From: Curtobacterium pusillum
GTDB taxonomy: Bacteria; Actinomycetota; Actinomycetes; Actinomycetales; Microbacteriaceae
Direction of reading: 5' to 3'
DNA: 64,000 bases
NCBI GenBank assembly: GCA_002025645.1
Contig: CP018783.1
Span: forward strand, 2,480,001-2,544,000
In this document: piece by piece, positions 15,398-22,911 of the stretch
Layout of the letters: each line of letters starts with the position of its first letter
Position numbering within the stretch: position 1 is the stretch's first letter
Notes under the pieces: model-generated
Told to the model about the DNA's origin: nothing
Database searches by the model: none
Seen by the model: the letters and a program-made list of their open reading frames with translations, nothing else
Position numbers and translations under genes: made by a program

Positions 15398-16720
15398 ATG
15401 CTCGACGCCGACTCGCTCACCTGGGACCCGCCTGCCGGACGCATCACCGGCGTCGTCGACGGGGACGTCGTCCGCGCGCTCGGGATCCCCTACGCGCGGG
15501 CCGCGCGCTTCCAGCGTCCCGAGCCGATGCCGCCCTTCGACGAGCCGTACCCGGCGACCACCCCCGCACCCGTCGCGCCCCAGGTCCAGGCGACGTTCGT
15601 CGACCAGCTGCTGCGGCCCGCCGAGGGCCTCGTCGTCGACGAGCACTGCCAACGCCTGTCGATCACCGCACCGGCCGACGTGCAGCCCGACGAACGACTG
15701 CCCGTCATGGTCTGGATCCACGGCGGCTCGTACGTCATCGGCGGTGGGGACGTGCCGATCTACGACGCCCGCGACCTCGTCTCCGAGCAGCGCGTCGTGT
15801 TCGTCTCGGTGACGTTCCGGCTCGGGATCCTCGGGTTCCTCGGTGACGGCGAGCGCATGCCGGCGAACCTGGGGCTGCTCGACCTCGTCGAGTCGCTCCG
15901 CTGGGTGCGGACGAACATCGCGGCGTTCGGCGGCGACCCCGACCTGGTGACGGTGTTCGGCCAGTCCGCGGGCGGGGACGCGGCCGCGCACCTCATGATC
16001 AGCGAGGGCACGGCGGGGCTCTTCCGACGGGCGATCATCCAGAGCGCACCGCTCGGGTTGTCCCGCGGGCGAGCACGGATGAACGCGGCCATGGTGCGAG
16101 CCGTCGGGAGCCTGCACCCGGACACCCCGCTCGACGACCTGCTCGAACGCCAGGCGATCGGGACCCGCGCCGCCGCACCGTACGGACTGCCGGGCGGCAT
16201 GCCCTACGGCACGCAGTACGGCCACGCGCCCCTGCCCGCCGAGCGGTCCCTCGACGAAGCGTGGTCCGCGGTCGCGCCCGACGTCGACGTCCTCATCGGT
16301 TCGGGCACCGACGAGGCCGGGATGTACGTGCCGCTCGTGCCGGTCCTCCGGACGATCGCGCGCTCCCGGCTGGCCCGGCCGTTCCTGCGGTGGCTGCTCG
16401 TCCGGCCCCTCTCCGACGTCATCTACGGGCGGGACGTCCGCCGTTTCACCGCACGGCACCGCGCTGCCGGCGGTCGGGCCACGTCGTACCGGCTGATCCG
16501 AGGCGTCACCACGAAGCCGACCGGAGCCGTCCACATGAGCGACCTGCCGCTGCTGCTCGGCGGTCGTGCGGCGTGGGCCGGCTCTCGGTTCGTGCCGGAG
16601 CGGGACTGGCCGGAGGTCGAACGGCGCGGCAGGGCGTTCCGGGCGATCTGGGCCGAGTTCGCGCGCACCGGACGGGTCACGGCGCCCGACGACGAGACGC
16701 TGACGTTCGACCGCGGCTGA
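15398..16720 (+). CDS. Carboxylesterase family (type B) hydrolase
   Basis: The 440-residue alpha/beta hydrolase has the oxyanion-hole motif HGGSYVIGG near residue 107 and the nucleophile elbow FGQSAGG with Ser190. Candidate acid and base residues are Glu in GSGTDEAGMY and His in AVHMSDLP. The order NLGLLDLVESLRWVRTNIAAFGGDP before the nucleophile is typical of type-B carboxylesterases. There is no signal peptide, so it acts in the cytoplasm. A TAGCGT box 7 bases before the ATG and the absence of a ribosome site suggest a leaderless mRNA. The natural ester is unknown. Confidence 0.9.
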   Translation: MLDADSLTWDPPAGRITGVVDGDVVRALGIPYARAARFQRPEPMPPFDEPYPATTPAPVAPQVQATFVDQLLRPAEGLVVDEHCQRLSITAPADVQPDERLPVMVWIHGGSYVIGGGDVPIYDARDLVSEQRVVFVSVTFRLGILGFLGDGERMPANLGLLDLVESLRWVRTNIAAFGGDPDLVTVFGQSAGGDAAAHLMISEGTAGLFRRAIIQSAPLGLSRGRARMNAAMVRAVGSLHPDTPLDDLLERQAIGTRAAAPYGLPGGMPYGTQYGHAPLPAERSLDEAWSAVAPDVDVLIGSGTDEAGMYVPLVPVLRTIARSRLARPFLRWLLVRPLSDVIYGRDVRRFTARHRAAGGRATSYRLIRGVTTKPTGAVHMSDLPLLLGGRAAWAGSRFVPERDWPEVERRGRAFRAIWAEFARTGRVTAPDDETLTFDRG

Positions 16721-16754
16721 CCGGACGGGCGCGCGGGCTGGCGCGTTCCGGTTC

Positions 16755-16848
16755 CGCGAAAGCGACAGTCTGCCGCCGGCGGTCCGCGGGGACCTGTCGC
16801 CCTGGCGCACCAGACGGCCGGACGTCGCGGCACGCTGTCGCTGTGGCG
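16755..16848. repeat. Imperfect intergenic inverted repeat
   Basis: Positions 16755-16775 and 16828-16848 are inverted copies matching at 17 of 21 positions, with AGCGACAG/CTGTCGCT and TGCCG/CGGCA as uninterrupted cores. A further CTGTCGC stands at 16794-16800. The element fills most of the gap between the esterase and TetR genes and could be a terminator or a regulatory structure. Confidence 0.4.
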
Positions 16849-16912
16849 GCACCGTCACGACCCCAGAACTGGCGGCTCGCGGGCCCGCCACCCGGCCCGG
16901 AGAATCGACGGC

Positions 16913-17503
16913 ATGCCCGAGTCCGACGTCGACCTGCGCGCCCGCATCGTCACGGGCGCGATCGAGGCGTACCGCGTGGCCGACTTCCACACCGTCGGCC
17001 CGGCCGAGGTCGCCGAGCACGCCGGCGTCCCTGAGGACACGGTGCGTCGGGTGTTCCCGCTGTGGGAGCTCCTCGTCGTCGCCGTGATGGACCGGTGGAA
17101 CAACGGCAGCCGACGGGCGCTCTGGGTCGTCGCCGAACGCTCGGGCGCCGTCGCCTACCTGCGTGCACGACTCGAGGCCGGCCGCGACGAGCCCGCCCTC
17201 GTGCGTCTCCGGACCGCCCTGCTCAGCGCCGCGTCCAGCCCCGAGCACCCCGCAGCCGGGTGGTTCCGCGGGCAGTACACCCGCTCGTTCGAGGACGTCA
17301 CGCTCGCCCTCGTGCGTGACGTCGTCGCCGGGCGTGAGCCGCGCGGCACCTCACCCCGGCACGCGGCCGAGCAGCTCGTCGCGCTCTACGAGGGACTCCA
17401 GCTGCAGTCGATGCTCCGCGACGACGCCGAACCCCTCGCCGGGTTCGACCGCGCAGTGGCCCGGATGCGGGCGGGGTGGGCTGCGGCCGAAGCCACCGTC
17501 TGA
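16913..17503 (+). CDS. TetR/AcrR family transcriptional regulator
   Basis: The 196-residue protein begins with a TetR-type helix-turn-helix (about residues 8-55; ARIVTGAIEAYR, then VAEHAGVPEDTVRRVFPLWELLVVAV). The turn-to-recognition segment is less typical than usual, with VFPLWELL in place of the common YFxxKEEL. The helical C-terminal half would bind a ligand and dimerise. It follows the esterase gene after a structured gap and may regulate it. No operator was identified with confidence. Confidence 0.8.
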   Translation: MPESDVDLRARIVTGAIEAYRVADFHTVGPAEVAEHAGVPEDTVRRVFPLWELLVVAVMDRWNNGSRRALWVVAERSGAVAYLRARLEAGRDEPALVRLRTALLSAASSPEHPAAGWFRGQYTRSFEDVTLALVRDVVAGREPRGTSPRHAAEQLVALYEGLQLQSMLRDDAEPLAGFDRAVARMRAGWAAAEATV

Positions 17504-17529
17504 CGACCGGTCCGCACGTTGCGGACGGA

Positions 17530-17546
17530 CCGGCCTGGAGGCGCGG
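17530..17546 (-). repeat. Dispersed 17-bp repeat, exact copy, minus orientation
   Basis: CCGGCCTGGAGGCGCGG is the reverse complement of the consensus. It lies 26 bases after the TetR stop and upstream of the NUDIX gene. Confidence 0.85.
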
Positions 17547-17590
17547 CGCGGCTCGCCCACGCGCGCACGGCTTCCTGGCATGGTCGGGAG

Positions 17591-18031
17591 ATGGAGTACA
17601 CGGACTACGACACCCGGCTCGCCGCCTACGGCGTGGTCACGCACGAGGGTCGGGTCCTGCTCGCCATGCAGCGGTTCCCGGAAGCGGGCACGTGGGCGCT
17701 CCCCGGCGGCGGTGTGGAACTCGACGAGAGCGTGGAACAGGCCGTCGTCCGTGAGTTCATGGAGGAGACCGGGTACGAGGTCACCGTCGGCGGCCTGCTC
17801 GGTGTGCGTCACCACGTCGTGCCCGCCGAGCGCCGGATGCACGCGAACGGTCGACCGATGAAGGCCGTGCAGGTCGTGTTCCGGGTGACGATCACCGGAG
17901 GCGCGCTCCGGGACGAGGCCGACGGGTCCACCGAGCGCGCCGACTGGCTGCCGATCGCGGACCTGCCCCGGCACCGTCACGGCCTGGTGGTGCCGATCGC
18001 CCTCGGCTGGGCGGGCGCCCTCACCCGCTGA
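17591..18031 (+). CDS. NUDIX hydrolase
   Basis: The 146-residue protein carries the full NUDIX box GGGVELDESVEQAVVREFMEETGYEV at about residues 43-68 (pattern GX5EX7REUXEEXGU), which binds the metal and the diphosphate. The preceding W-x-L-P (TWALPGG) is also typical. NUDIX enzymes split nucleoside diphosphates linked to another group; the substrate cannot be read from the box. The ATG at 17591 directly follows CGGGAG. The gene ends three bases before the end of the convergent VOC gene, leaving no room for a separate terminator. Confidence 0.9.
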   Translation: MEYTDYDTRLAAYGVVTHEGRVLLAMQRFPEAGTWALPGGGVELDESVEQAVVREFMEETGYEVTVGGLLGVRHHVVPAERRMHANGRPMKAVQVVFRVTITGGALRDEADGSTERADWLPIADLPRHRHGLVVPIALGWAGALTR

Positions 18032-18034
18032 CGA

Positions 18035-18403
18035 CTACTCCTCGATGACGCTCAGGACGTTCCCCGACGGGTCGGTGAACCACGCGATGAGTGGGCCGCC
18101 GTTCCGGTTCACGCCCTTCTCGTCGGTCATCCCGTCGTAGTGCAGGAACTCGACGCCCTTCGCGACGAGCTCGTCCACGGCGTCGTCGACCGAGGGCACC
18201 GGGAAGTTCAGAACCGTGAACGTCGCCGGTTCGTGGGCGGGACCCTTCGGGTAGACGAGCACCCCGTGGCCGTCGCCGAGCTGCAGGAAGAGCATGCCGT
18301 GGTCCTCGGTGACCTCGACCCCCAGGACGTCCTCGTAGAACGCCTTCGCCTCGGGCACGTCCCGCACCGAGAACCCGCTGAACGCCTTCGTCGCATCGAC
18401 CAT
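18035..18403 (-). CDS. VOC (glyoxalase/bleomycin-resistance/dioxygenase) superfamily protein
   Basis: The 122-residue protein shows the paired beta-alpha-beta-beta-beta units of the VOC fold: [18 protein letters not shown] at the start, HGVLVYPKG midway and [15 protein letters not shown] at the end. The last motif contains the metal-binding Glu position. Such proteins bind or isomerise small molecules. The ATG at 18401-18403 gives the standard domain length with no extension. It is divergent from the downstream kinase gene, with 54 bases between their starts. Confidence 0.9.
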   Translation of the reverse strand: MVDATKAFSGFSVRDVPEAKAFYEDVLGVEVTEDHGMLFLQLGDGHGVLVYPKGPAHEPATFTVLNFPVPSVDDAVDELVAKGVEFLHYDGMTDEKGVNRNGGPLIAWFTDPSGNVLSVIEE

Positions 18404-18457
18404 GCGGCAAGTGAACCACCGCCCGGCGCTGTCGGTGCGCTCTGCCAGGATGAACGC

Positions 18458-19117
18458 GTGACCCCGCTCGAGCTGTCCGTCGACCAGGCCGTGCATCGCG
18501 CCGTCGAGCTCGCGGGGCGCGGCGGGCGCACGGTCCTCGGGATCGCCGGAGCGCCCGGCGCGGGCAAGTCGACGCTCGCCCGTCGGGTCGTGGTGGCCGT
18601 CGACGCGGCACTGGGCGCCGGCACCGCCGTGCAGGTCCCGATGGACGGGTTCCACCTGTCGAACGCCGCCCTCGACACCCTCGGACGCCACGATCGCAAG
18701 GGCGCGATCGACACGTTCGACGGCGACGGCTACGTGGCGCTCGTCCGGCGGCTCGCGGCGGTGGACCCGGTGGACCACGGAGACGGCCCGGTCGTGTGGG
18801 CACCGGACTTCGACCGCCGCGTCGACGAACCCGTCGCCGGCAGCATCGCCGTCCCGGCCACGACCCGCCTGGTCGTGTCCGAGGGCAACTACCTCCTCGA
18901 CGACACCGACCCCTGGACTGCGCTCGCCGACGTCTTCACCGAGACCTGGTTCTGCGCCGTCGACGACGACGTCCGCGTGGACCGCCTCGTCGGCCGGCAC
19001 ATGCGGCACGGCCGCGACCACGAGGCGGCCCGCAGCTGGGCGGTGGAGGTCGACGGCGTGAACGCGGCGAGGGTCGCACCCACGGTGATCCGTGCCTCCA
19101 GAACGGTGCGGACGTGA
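18458..19117 (+). CDS. P-loop nucleoside/sugar kinase family protein (uridine kinase-like)
   Basis: The 219-residue protein has the Walker A motif GAPGAGKST near residue 31. [10 protein letters not shown] follows, the substrate Asp region of the phosphoribulokinase/uridine kinase/pantothenate kinase group, and then [10 protein letters not shown]. FrcK-like fructose kinases and several actinobacterial nucleoside kinases share this pattern. The GTG at 18458 is favoured because it sits just before the conserved core. The C terminus ends in [10 protein letters not shown], encoded by a partial copy of the dispersed repeat at 19090, so the end of the protein may have been altered by it. Confidence 0.82.
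   Translation: MTPLELSVDQAVHRAVELAGRGGRTVLGIAGAPGAGKSTLARRVVVAVDAALGAGTAVQVPMDGFHLSNAALDTLGRHDRKGAIDTFDGDGYVALVRRLAAVDPVDHGDGPVVWAPDFDRRVDEPVAGSIAVPATTRLVVSEGNYLLDDTDPWTALADVFTETWFCAVDDDVRVDRLVGRHMRHGRDHEAARSWAVEVDGVNAARVAPTVIRASRTVRT
19090..19106 (+). repeat. Dispersed repeat, near-exact copy at the kinase C terminus
   Basis: CCGTGCCTCCAGAACGG matches the 17-bp consensus except for two bases. It is translated as RASR in the last ten residues of the kinase. Confidence 0.65.
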
Positions 19118-19181
19118 CCACGAGGCCGACGCGCGCCAACGCACTGCGAACCAGCACGACGCGAACCGAACAGGAGCTGCC

Positions 19182-20012
19182 ATGACCATCGCCATCACCG
19201 GCGCCACCGGCAAGATCGGCGGCGCCGTCGCCCGCGCCCTCGCCGCCGACGGCGTGCCGTTCCGCATGATCGTCCGCGACGCCACGCGCGCCCCGGAGCT
19301 GCCGGGGTCCGAGGTCGCCGTCGCCTCGTTCGACGACGTCGACGCGAGCCGCGCCGCCCTCGACGGGGTGGACGTGCTGCTCATGGTCTCGGCCGCCGAG
19401 GCCGAGGACCGCCTCGCCCAGCACCGCGCCTTCGTCGGTGCCGCCGCGACCGCCGGGGTGCAGCACGTCGTCTACACGTCCTTCGCGGGCGCCGCGGCGG
19501 ACGCGACGTTCACGCTCGGGCGCGACCACTGGGCGACCGAACAGGCGATCCGGGCGACCTCGATGGCGCACACGTTCCTGCGGGACTCGTTCTACCTGGA
19601 CTTCGTCGAGGACCTCGTCGGCGAGGACGGCGTGATCCGCGGCCCGGCCGGCGACGGGGCGATGGCAGCGGTGGCCCGGGCGGACGTCGCCCGCGTCGCG
19701 ACCGAGGTGCTCCGCAACCCGGCGGCGCACCTCGACCGGACCTACGAGCTGACCGGGCCGGCGGCGATCACGCTCGCGCAGGCCGCGGCGACGGTCTCCG
19801 AGGTCCGCGGCCGGACGGTCACGTACCACCCGGAGACGGTGGAGGAGGCGTACGCCTCACGGGCGCGCTGGAACCCGGAACCGTGGCAGGCGGACGCCTG
19901 GGTGAGCACCTACACGGCGATCGCGGAGGGCGCGCTCGCACGGGTCTCCGGCGACGTCGAGCGCGTCACGGGACGCCGGCCGCTCTCGTTGCGCGAGGTG
20001 CTGGAGGGCTGA
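19182..20012 (+). CDS. NAD(P)-binding NmrA/quinone-reductase-2-like SDR
   Basis: The 276-residue protein begins with [16 protein letters not shown], the Gly-rich loop of atypical SDRs. [11 protein letters not shown] follows, and an [15 protein letters not shown] strand ([12 protein letters not shown]) stands near residue 95. Proteins of this kind (YtfG/QorB, NmrA) bind NADP and reduce quinones or sense redox state; they lack the classical catalytic Tyr-Lys motif. AGGAG precedes the ATG by 6 bases. A copy of the 17-bp repeat follows the stop codon by three bases. Confidence 0.9.
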   Translation: MTIAITGATGKIGGAVARALAADGVPFRMIVRDATRAPELPGSEVAVASFDDVDASRAALDGVDVLLMVSAAEAEDRLAQHRAFVGAAATAGVQHVVYTSFAGAAADATFTLGRDHWATEQAIRATSMAHTFLRDSFYLDFVEDLVGEDGVIRGPAGDGAMAAVARADVARVATEVLRNPAAHLDRTYELTGPAAITLAQAAATVSEVRGRTVTYHPETVEEAYASRARWNPEPWQADAWVSTYTAIAEGALARVSGDVERVTGRRPLSLREVLEG

Positions 20013-20015
20013 CGC

Positions 20016-20032
20016 CCGGCCTGGAGGCACGG
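20016..20032 (-). repeat. Dispersed 17-bp repeat, exact copy, minus orientation
   Basis: CCGGCCTGGAGGCACGG begins three bases after the stop codon of the NmrA-like gene, in the convergent gap before the CynX-like permease gene. Confidence 0.85.
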
Positions 20033-20068
20033 GGTGCGCCCGTCCCTCGGCGAGCGTCCGACAGGTGG

Positions 20069-21331
20069 TCAGGACACGCGACGGGCGGCGAGGGTCCCCA
20101 CGACACCCAGGGTGAGCACCGCGACGAGCACGACGAGCAGCGGTGCCGTCCAGTCCCCGGTCGCCCCGTGCAGGGACCCGGCGACGAGCGGCCCCGCGGA
20201 GCCGATCAGGTACCCGCCGCCCTGCACGAACGCGGACATCCGGCGGGCGTCGGCGTCGCTCGACACGATCCGGACGATCACGATGAAGATGACCGTGATG
20301 CCGCCACCCTGGGCGGCGCCGCCGAGCACCGACCAGAGCAACCAGAGCTGCGGCGCGAACAGCAGTCCGAGGGGCATCGCGAGCCAGAGGAACGCGACGA
20401 GGGAGATGATCGCCCGCGGCCGCCACTTCGACGCGAGCACCGGGACGCCGAGTGCGCCGACGACGGCGAGGATCTGGAAGACCGACGAACTGGCACCCGA
20501 CGATGCCTTCGAGAAGCCGATCTCGTCGTGCAGGAGCGTCGGGATCCAGGCGGTGAGGGCGTAGTACGAGAACGCCTGGCCGCCGAACGCCAGGGTCAGG
20601 CCCCAGGTGATGAGGCGCCGGGCGGGACGGACCGGTTCGGCAGCAGCGTGTTCGGCGCGGACGGTCCGGATCGCGCCGGTGTCGAGGACCTGGTCGATCG
20701 GCCCGGTGACCGGCAGCGGCTCGGTGTTCGCCGCCGTGGGACGCAGCCAGGCGGCGCGGGTTCCGACGGCGTACGTCCACGCGACGCCAGCGACGACCGC
20801 GAACACGGCCCAGACCGCGATCGCGAGTGGCCATCCCCACGCCGCGGCGATCGGCGCGGTGCCGAGCGAAGTGATCATCGACCCGACGTTGAGTGCCGAC
20901 GTGTACACACCGGTGACGAGGCCGACGCGCTCCGGGGAGGTGTCCCGCCGGATCACCACCGGGATCACCACGTTGCCGATGGTGATGCCGATGCCGATGA
21001 TCGCGGTGCCGATGAGCAGCGCCGCGGCGGAGGGCATCGACCGGACCACGGTGCCGGCCAGCACGATGACGAGCGACAGGGACACCGCACGCTCGGGGTC
21101 GGCCTTGGCGATCACCCAGCTGGCGAACGGCGTCGCGAGGGCGAAGCACAGCACCGGGATCGTCGTCAGGAGGCCGGCGATCGTCGCGGTGAGGCCGAGG
21201 TCGAGCCGGATGTCCCCGATCACCGGAGCCGTCGCGACGATCGGGCCGCGGAAGTTCAGCGCGATCAGGACGATCGCGGCCGGCAGCAGCCAGGTGGCTC
21301 CGCGCAGGCCCGTGCGGGCGGCGGCGTTCAC
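20069..21331 (-). CDS. MFS transporter, CynX/NimT family
   Basis: The 420-residue protein is an integral membrane protein with about twelve helices. The sequence LIALNFRGPIVATAPVIGDI in the first helices, and the later GTAIIGIGITIGNVVIPVVIRRD, are characteristic of the CynX/NimT group (cyanate and 2-nitroimidazole type transporters). The central loop after helix 6 is long and hydrophilic. The GTG start overlaps the stop of the upstream HAD phosphatase gene (GTGA), so it is the second gene of that operon. The cargo is unknown. Confidence 0.88.
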   Translation of the reverse strand: MNAAARTGLRGATWLLPAAIVLIALNFRGPIVATAPVIGDIRLDLGLTATIAGLLTTIPVLCFALATPFASWVIAKADPERAVSLSLVIVLAGTVVRSMPSAAALLIGTAIIGIGITIGNVVIPVVIRRDTSPERVGLVTGVYTSALNVGSMITSLGTAPIAAAWGWPLAIAVWAVFAVVAGVAWTYAVGTRAAWLRPTAANTEPLPVTGPIDQVLDTGAIRTVRAEHAAAEPVRPARRLITWGLTLAFGGQAFSYYALTAWIPTLLHDEIGFSKASSGASSSVFQILAVVGALGVPVLASKWRPRAIISLVAFLWLAMPLGLLFAPQLWLLWSVLGGAAQGGGITVIFIVIVRIVSSDADARRMSAFVQGGGYLIGSAGPLVAGSLHGATGDWTAPLLVVLVAVLTLGVVGTLAARRVS

Positions 21332-22002
21332 CGTGGGACGACCGTGCCGGGCAGCAGGATCGGCAGCAGGTCGAGCGGGGTCGCCGCCTGCGCGATGGTG
21401 CCCTCGGCCTCGGCGGGGGAGCCGTAGCCCCACTCGGCGAAGACCACCGGGACGCCGTGGACCGTCGCACCCTCGACGTCGTGCAGTCGGTCGCCGACGA
21501 GCACCGGTCGGCTCGTGTCGAACTCGCGGGCGTCGAGGCGCTTGAGTGCCTCCTCGACCACGTCGGCCTTGCTCGACCGGACCTCGTCGTCGCTCGCGCC
21601 CGTGATGATGTCGATGTCACCGGTCAGGCCGTAGTGCTCGAGGATGTACGTCGCCGGCGTCTCGGGCTTGCTCGTCGCCGTGGAGATCGGCAACCCGGCC
21701 TCGTGCAGGGTGCGGAGCACGACGTCGATGCCCGGGAACATGGCGGAGTCGAGGGCCCCGTGCGAGAAGTAGTGCTCGCGGTACACGGCGAGGGTGTGCT
21801 CGGCCTGCTCCTGGTCCATGCCCATCGCGGTCGTGAAGGTGTCCATGATCGGGGGACCGACGAACGACATCAGCGTCGCGTGGTCCGGCACCGGGACGCC
21901 GACCTTCCGGAACGTGTACGTGAGGCTCTCGAGGATGCCCGGCGCAGAGTCGCTGATGGTGCCGTCGAGGTCGAAGAGGATGGCGCTGAACGGGCTGGTC
22001 AT
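21328..22002 (-). CDS. HAD superfamily hydrolase, phosphoglycolate phosphatase-like
   Basis: The 224-residue protein has the HAD motifs in order: the nucleophile and acid Asp residues in LFDLDGTISDS (residues about 9-19), Thr/Ser in STATSKPE, Lys in VRSSKADVV and the acidic pair region LVGDRLHDVEGA. The helical cap between motifs one and two fits Gph/PgmB-like enzymes. The substrate is probably a small phosphorylated metabolite. A TAGGGT box and an AGGA ribosome site precede the ATG. The array of short repeats lies just upstream of this promoter. Confidence 0.9.
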   Translation of the reverse strand: MTSPFSAILFDLDGTISDSAPGILESLTYTFRKVGVPVPDHATLMSFVGPPIMDTFTTAMGMDQEQAEHTLAVYREHYFSHGALDSAMFPGIDVVLRTLHEAGLPISTATSKPETPATYILEHYGLTGDIDIITGASDDEVRSSKADVVEEALKRLDAREFDTSRPVLVGDRLHDVEGATVHGVPVVFAEWGYGSPAEAEGTIAQAATPLDLLPILLPGTVVPR

Positions 22003-22052
22003 GTCCTGCCCACCCTACCGGCGCGGGCCGGGACCGACGTGGCGGGGCCGAC

Positions 22053-22069
22053 CCGTGCCTCCAGGCCGG
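22053..22069 (+). repeat. Dispersed 17-bp repeat, exact copy abutting the tandem array
   Basis: CCGTGCCTCCAGGCCGG ends one base before the first unit of the 44-bp tandem array, in the gap between the HAD phosphatase start and the nucS end. Confidence 0.85.
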
Positions 22070-22070
22070 G

Positions 22071-22202
22071 CTCAGAACAGGCGGGGCGATGGGCGCAGCC
22101 CCGCCCGCTGCCGGCTCAGAACAGGCGGGGCGATGGGCGCAGCCCCGCCTGCTGCCGGCTCAGAACAGGCGGGGCGATGGGCGCAGCCCCGCCCGCTGCC
22201 GG
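22071..22202. repeat. Three tandem 44-bp units copied from the 3' end of nucS
   Basis: Units begin at 22071, 22115 and 22159, and a fourth, partial one at 22203 is the genuine end of nucS. Units one and three are identical; unit two differs by one base. Each carries the reverse complement of CGCCTGTTCTGAG (the codons for Arg-Leu-Phe-stop) and an 8-bp GC stem, GGCGGGGC with GCCCCGCC, around a 10-base loop. The result is three consecutive hairpins downstream of nucS, likely acting as terminators. The copy number may vary between strains. Confidence 0.9.
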
Positions 22203-22203
22203 C

Positions 22204-22899
22204 TCAGAACAGGCGGGTGTGCCCGCCCTCGATGCCGCGCATCGCGTCGTAGTCGAGCACGAGCACGCGGATGCCGCGGTCCTCCGCCAGGGTGCGCGCC
22301 TGCGGTGCCACGGTCTGCGCCGCGAGCACGCCCTGGACCGGACGGAGCAGCGGGTCGCGGTTCATCAGCTCGAGGTACCGCGTCAGCTGCTCGACCGCGT
22401 CGATGTTGGCGTTGCGCTTCATCTCGACCGCGACGCTCGCGCCGGCGTCGTCCCGCGCCAGGATGTCGACCGGCCCGATGGCGGTCATGTACTCGCGGCG
22501 GACCAGCGTGTGGCCGTCCCCGAGGAGCTCGATCTGCTCGGCGAGGAGCTGCTGCAGGTGCGCCTCGACCCCGTCCTTGACCAGGCCCGGGTCGACGCCG
22601 AGGTCGTGGGTCTCGTCGGTGACGATCTCGTACAGGGACACGATGAGCTTGTCCTGCGTCTTCTTCTGCGTGACGGTCCACACCTGGGTGATGCCGGCGA
22701 TCGACTGCTCGTCGTCCGGCTCGCTGATCTCGATCGAGCACGGCGGGCTCATCCAGTTGAGCGGCTTGTAGCTGCCGCCGTCGGAGTGCACGAGCAGGGA
22801 ACCGTCGGCCTTCAGCATGAGGAGACGGGTCGCGAGCGGCAGGTGGGCTGAGAGCCGCCCCGCGTAGTCGACGGAGCAGCGGGCGATGACGAGACGCAC
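22204..22899 (-). CDS. nucS: Mismatch-specific endonuclease NucS/EndoMS
   Basis: This 231-residue protein matches NucS from the first residues ([20 protein letters not shown]) to the nuclease core. The core reads [12 protein letters not shown] then [24 protein letters not shown], with the RecB-like Asp, Glu and Lys. NucS replaces MutS-MutL in many Actinobacteria by cutting both strands at mismatches. The C terminus, GGHTRLF, resembles the tail motif by which NucS proteins bind the sliding clamp. A TAGGCT box 6 bases before the GTG start, and no ribosome site, suggest a leaderless mRNA. Short repeats derived from its own 3' end follow the gene. Confidence 0.97.
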   Translation of the reverse strand: MRLVIARCSVDYAGRLSAHLPLATRLLMLKADGSLLVHSDGGSYKPLNWMSPPCSIEISEPDDEQSIAGITQVWTVTQKKTQDKLIVSLYEIVTDETHDLGVDPGLVKDGVEAHLQQLLAEQIELLGDGHTLVRREYMTAIGPVDILARDDAGASVAVEMKRNANIDAVEQLTRYLELMNRDPLLRPVQGVLAAQTVAPQARTLAEDRGIRVLVLDYDAMRGIEGGHTRLF

Positions 22900-22905
22900 C
22901 CGGGA

Positions 22906-22911
22906 AGCCTA
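22906..22911 (-). promoter_or_regulatory. Predicted -10 box of nucS
   Basis: On the minus strand TAGGCT ends 6 bases before the GTG initiation codon at 22899; no Shine-Dalgarno sequence intervenes. Confidence 0.5.

Noticed and set aside
13466..17248. A 1260-residue open frame on the minus strand across several plus- and minus-strand genes
   Set aside because: It covers well-supported genes in other frames, is rich in Arg, Gly, Asp and His without domain pattern, and results from the scarcity of stop codons at this GC content.
22071..22202. A possible CRISPR-like array
   Set aside because: The 44-bp units are joined directly with no spacers, there are only three, and no cas genes are near.
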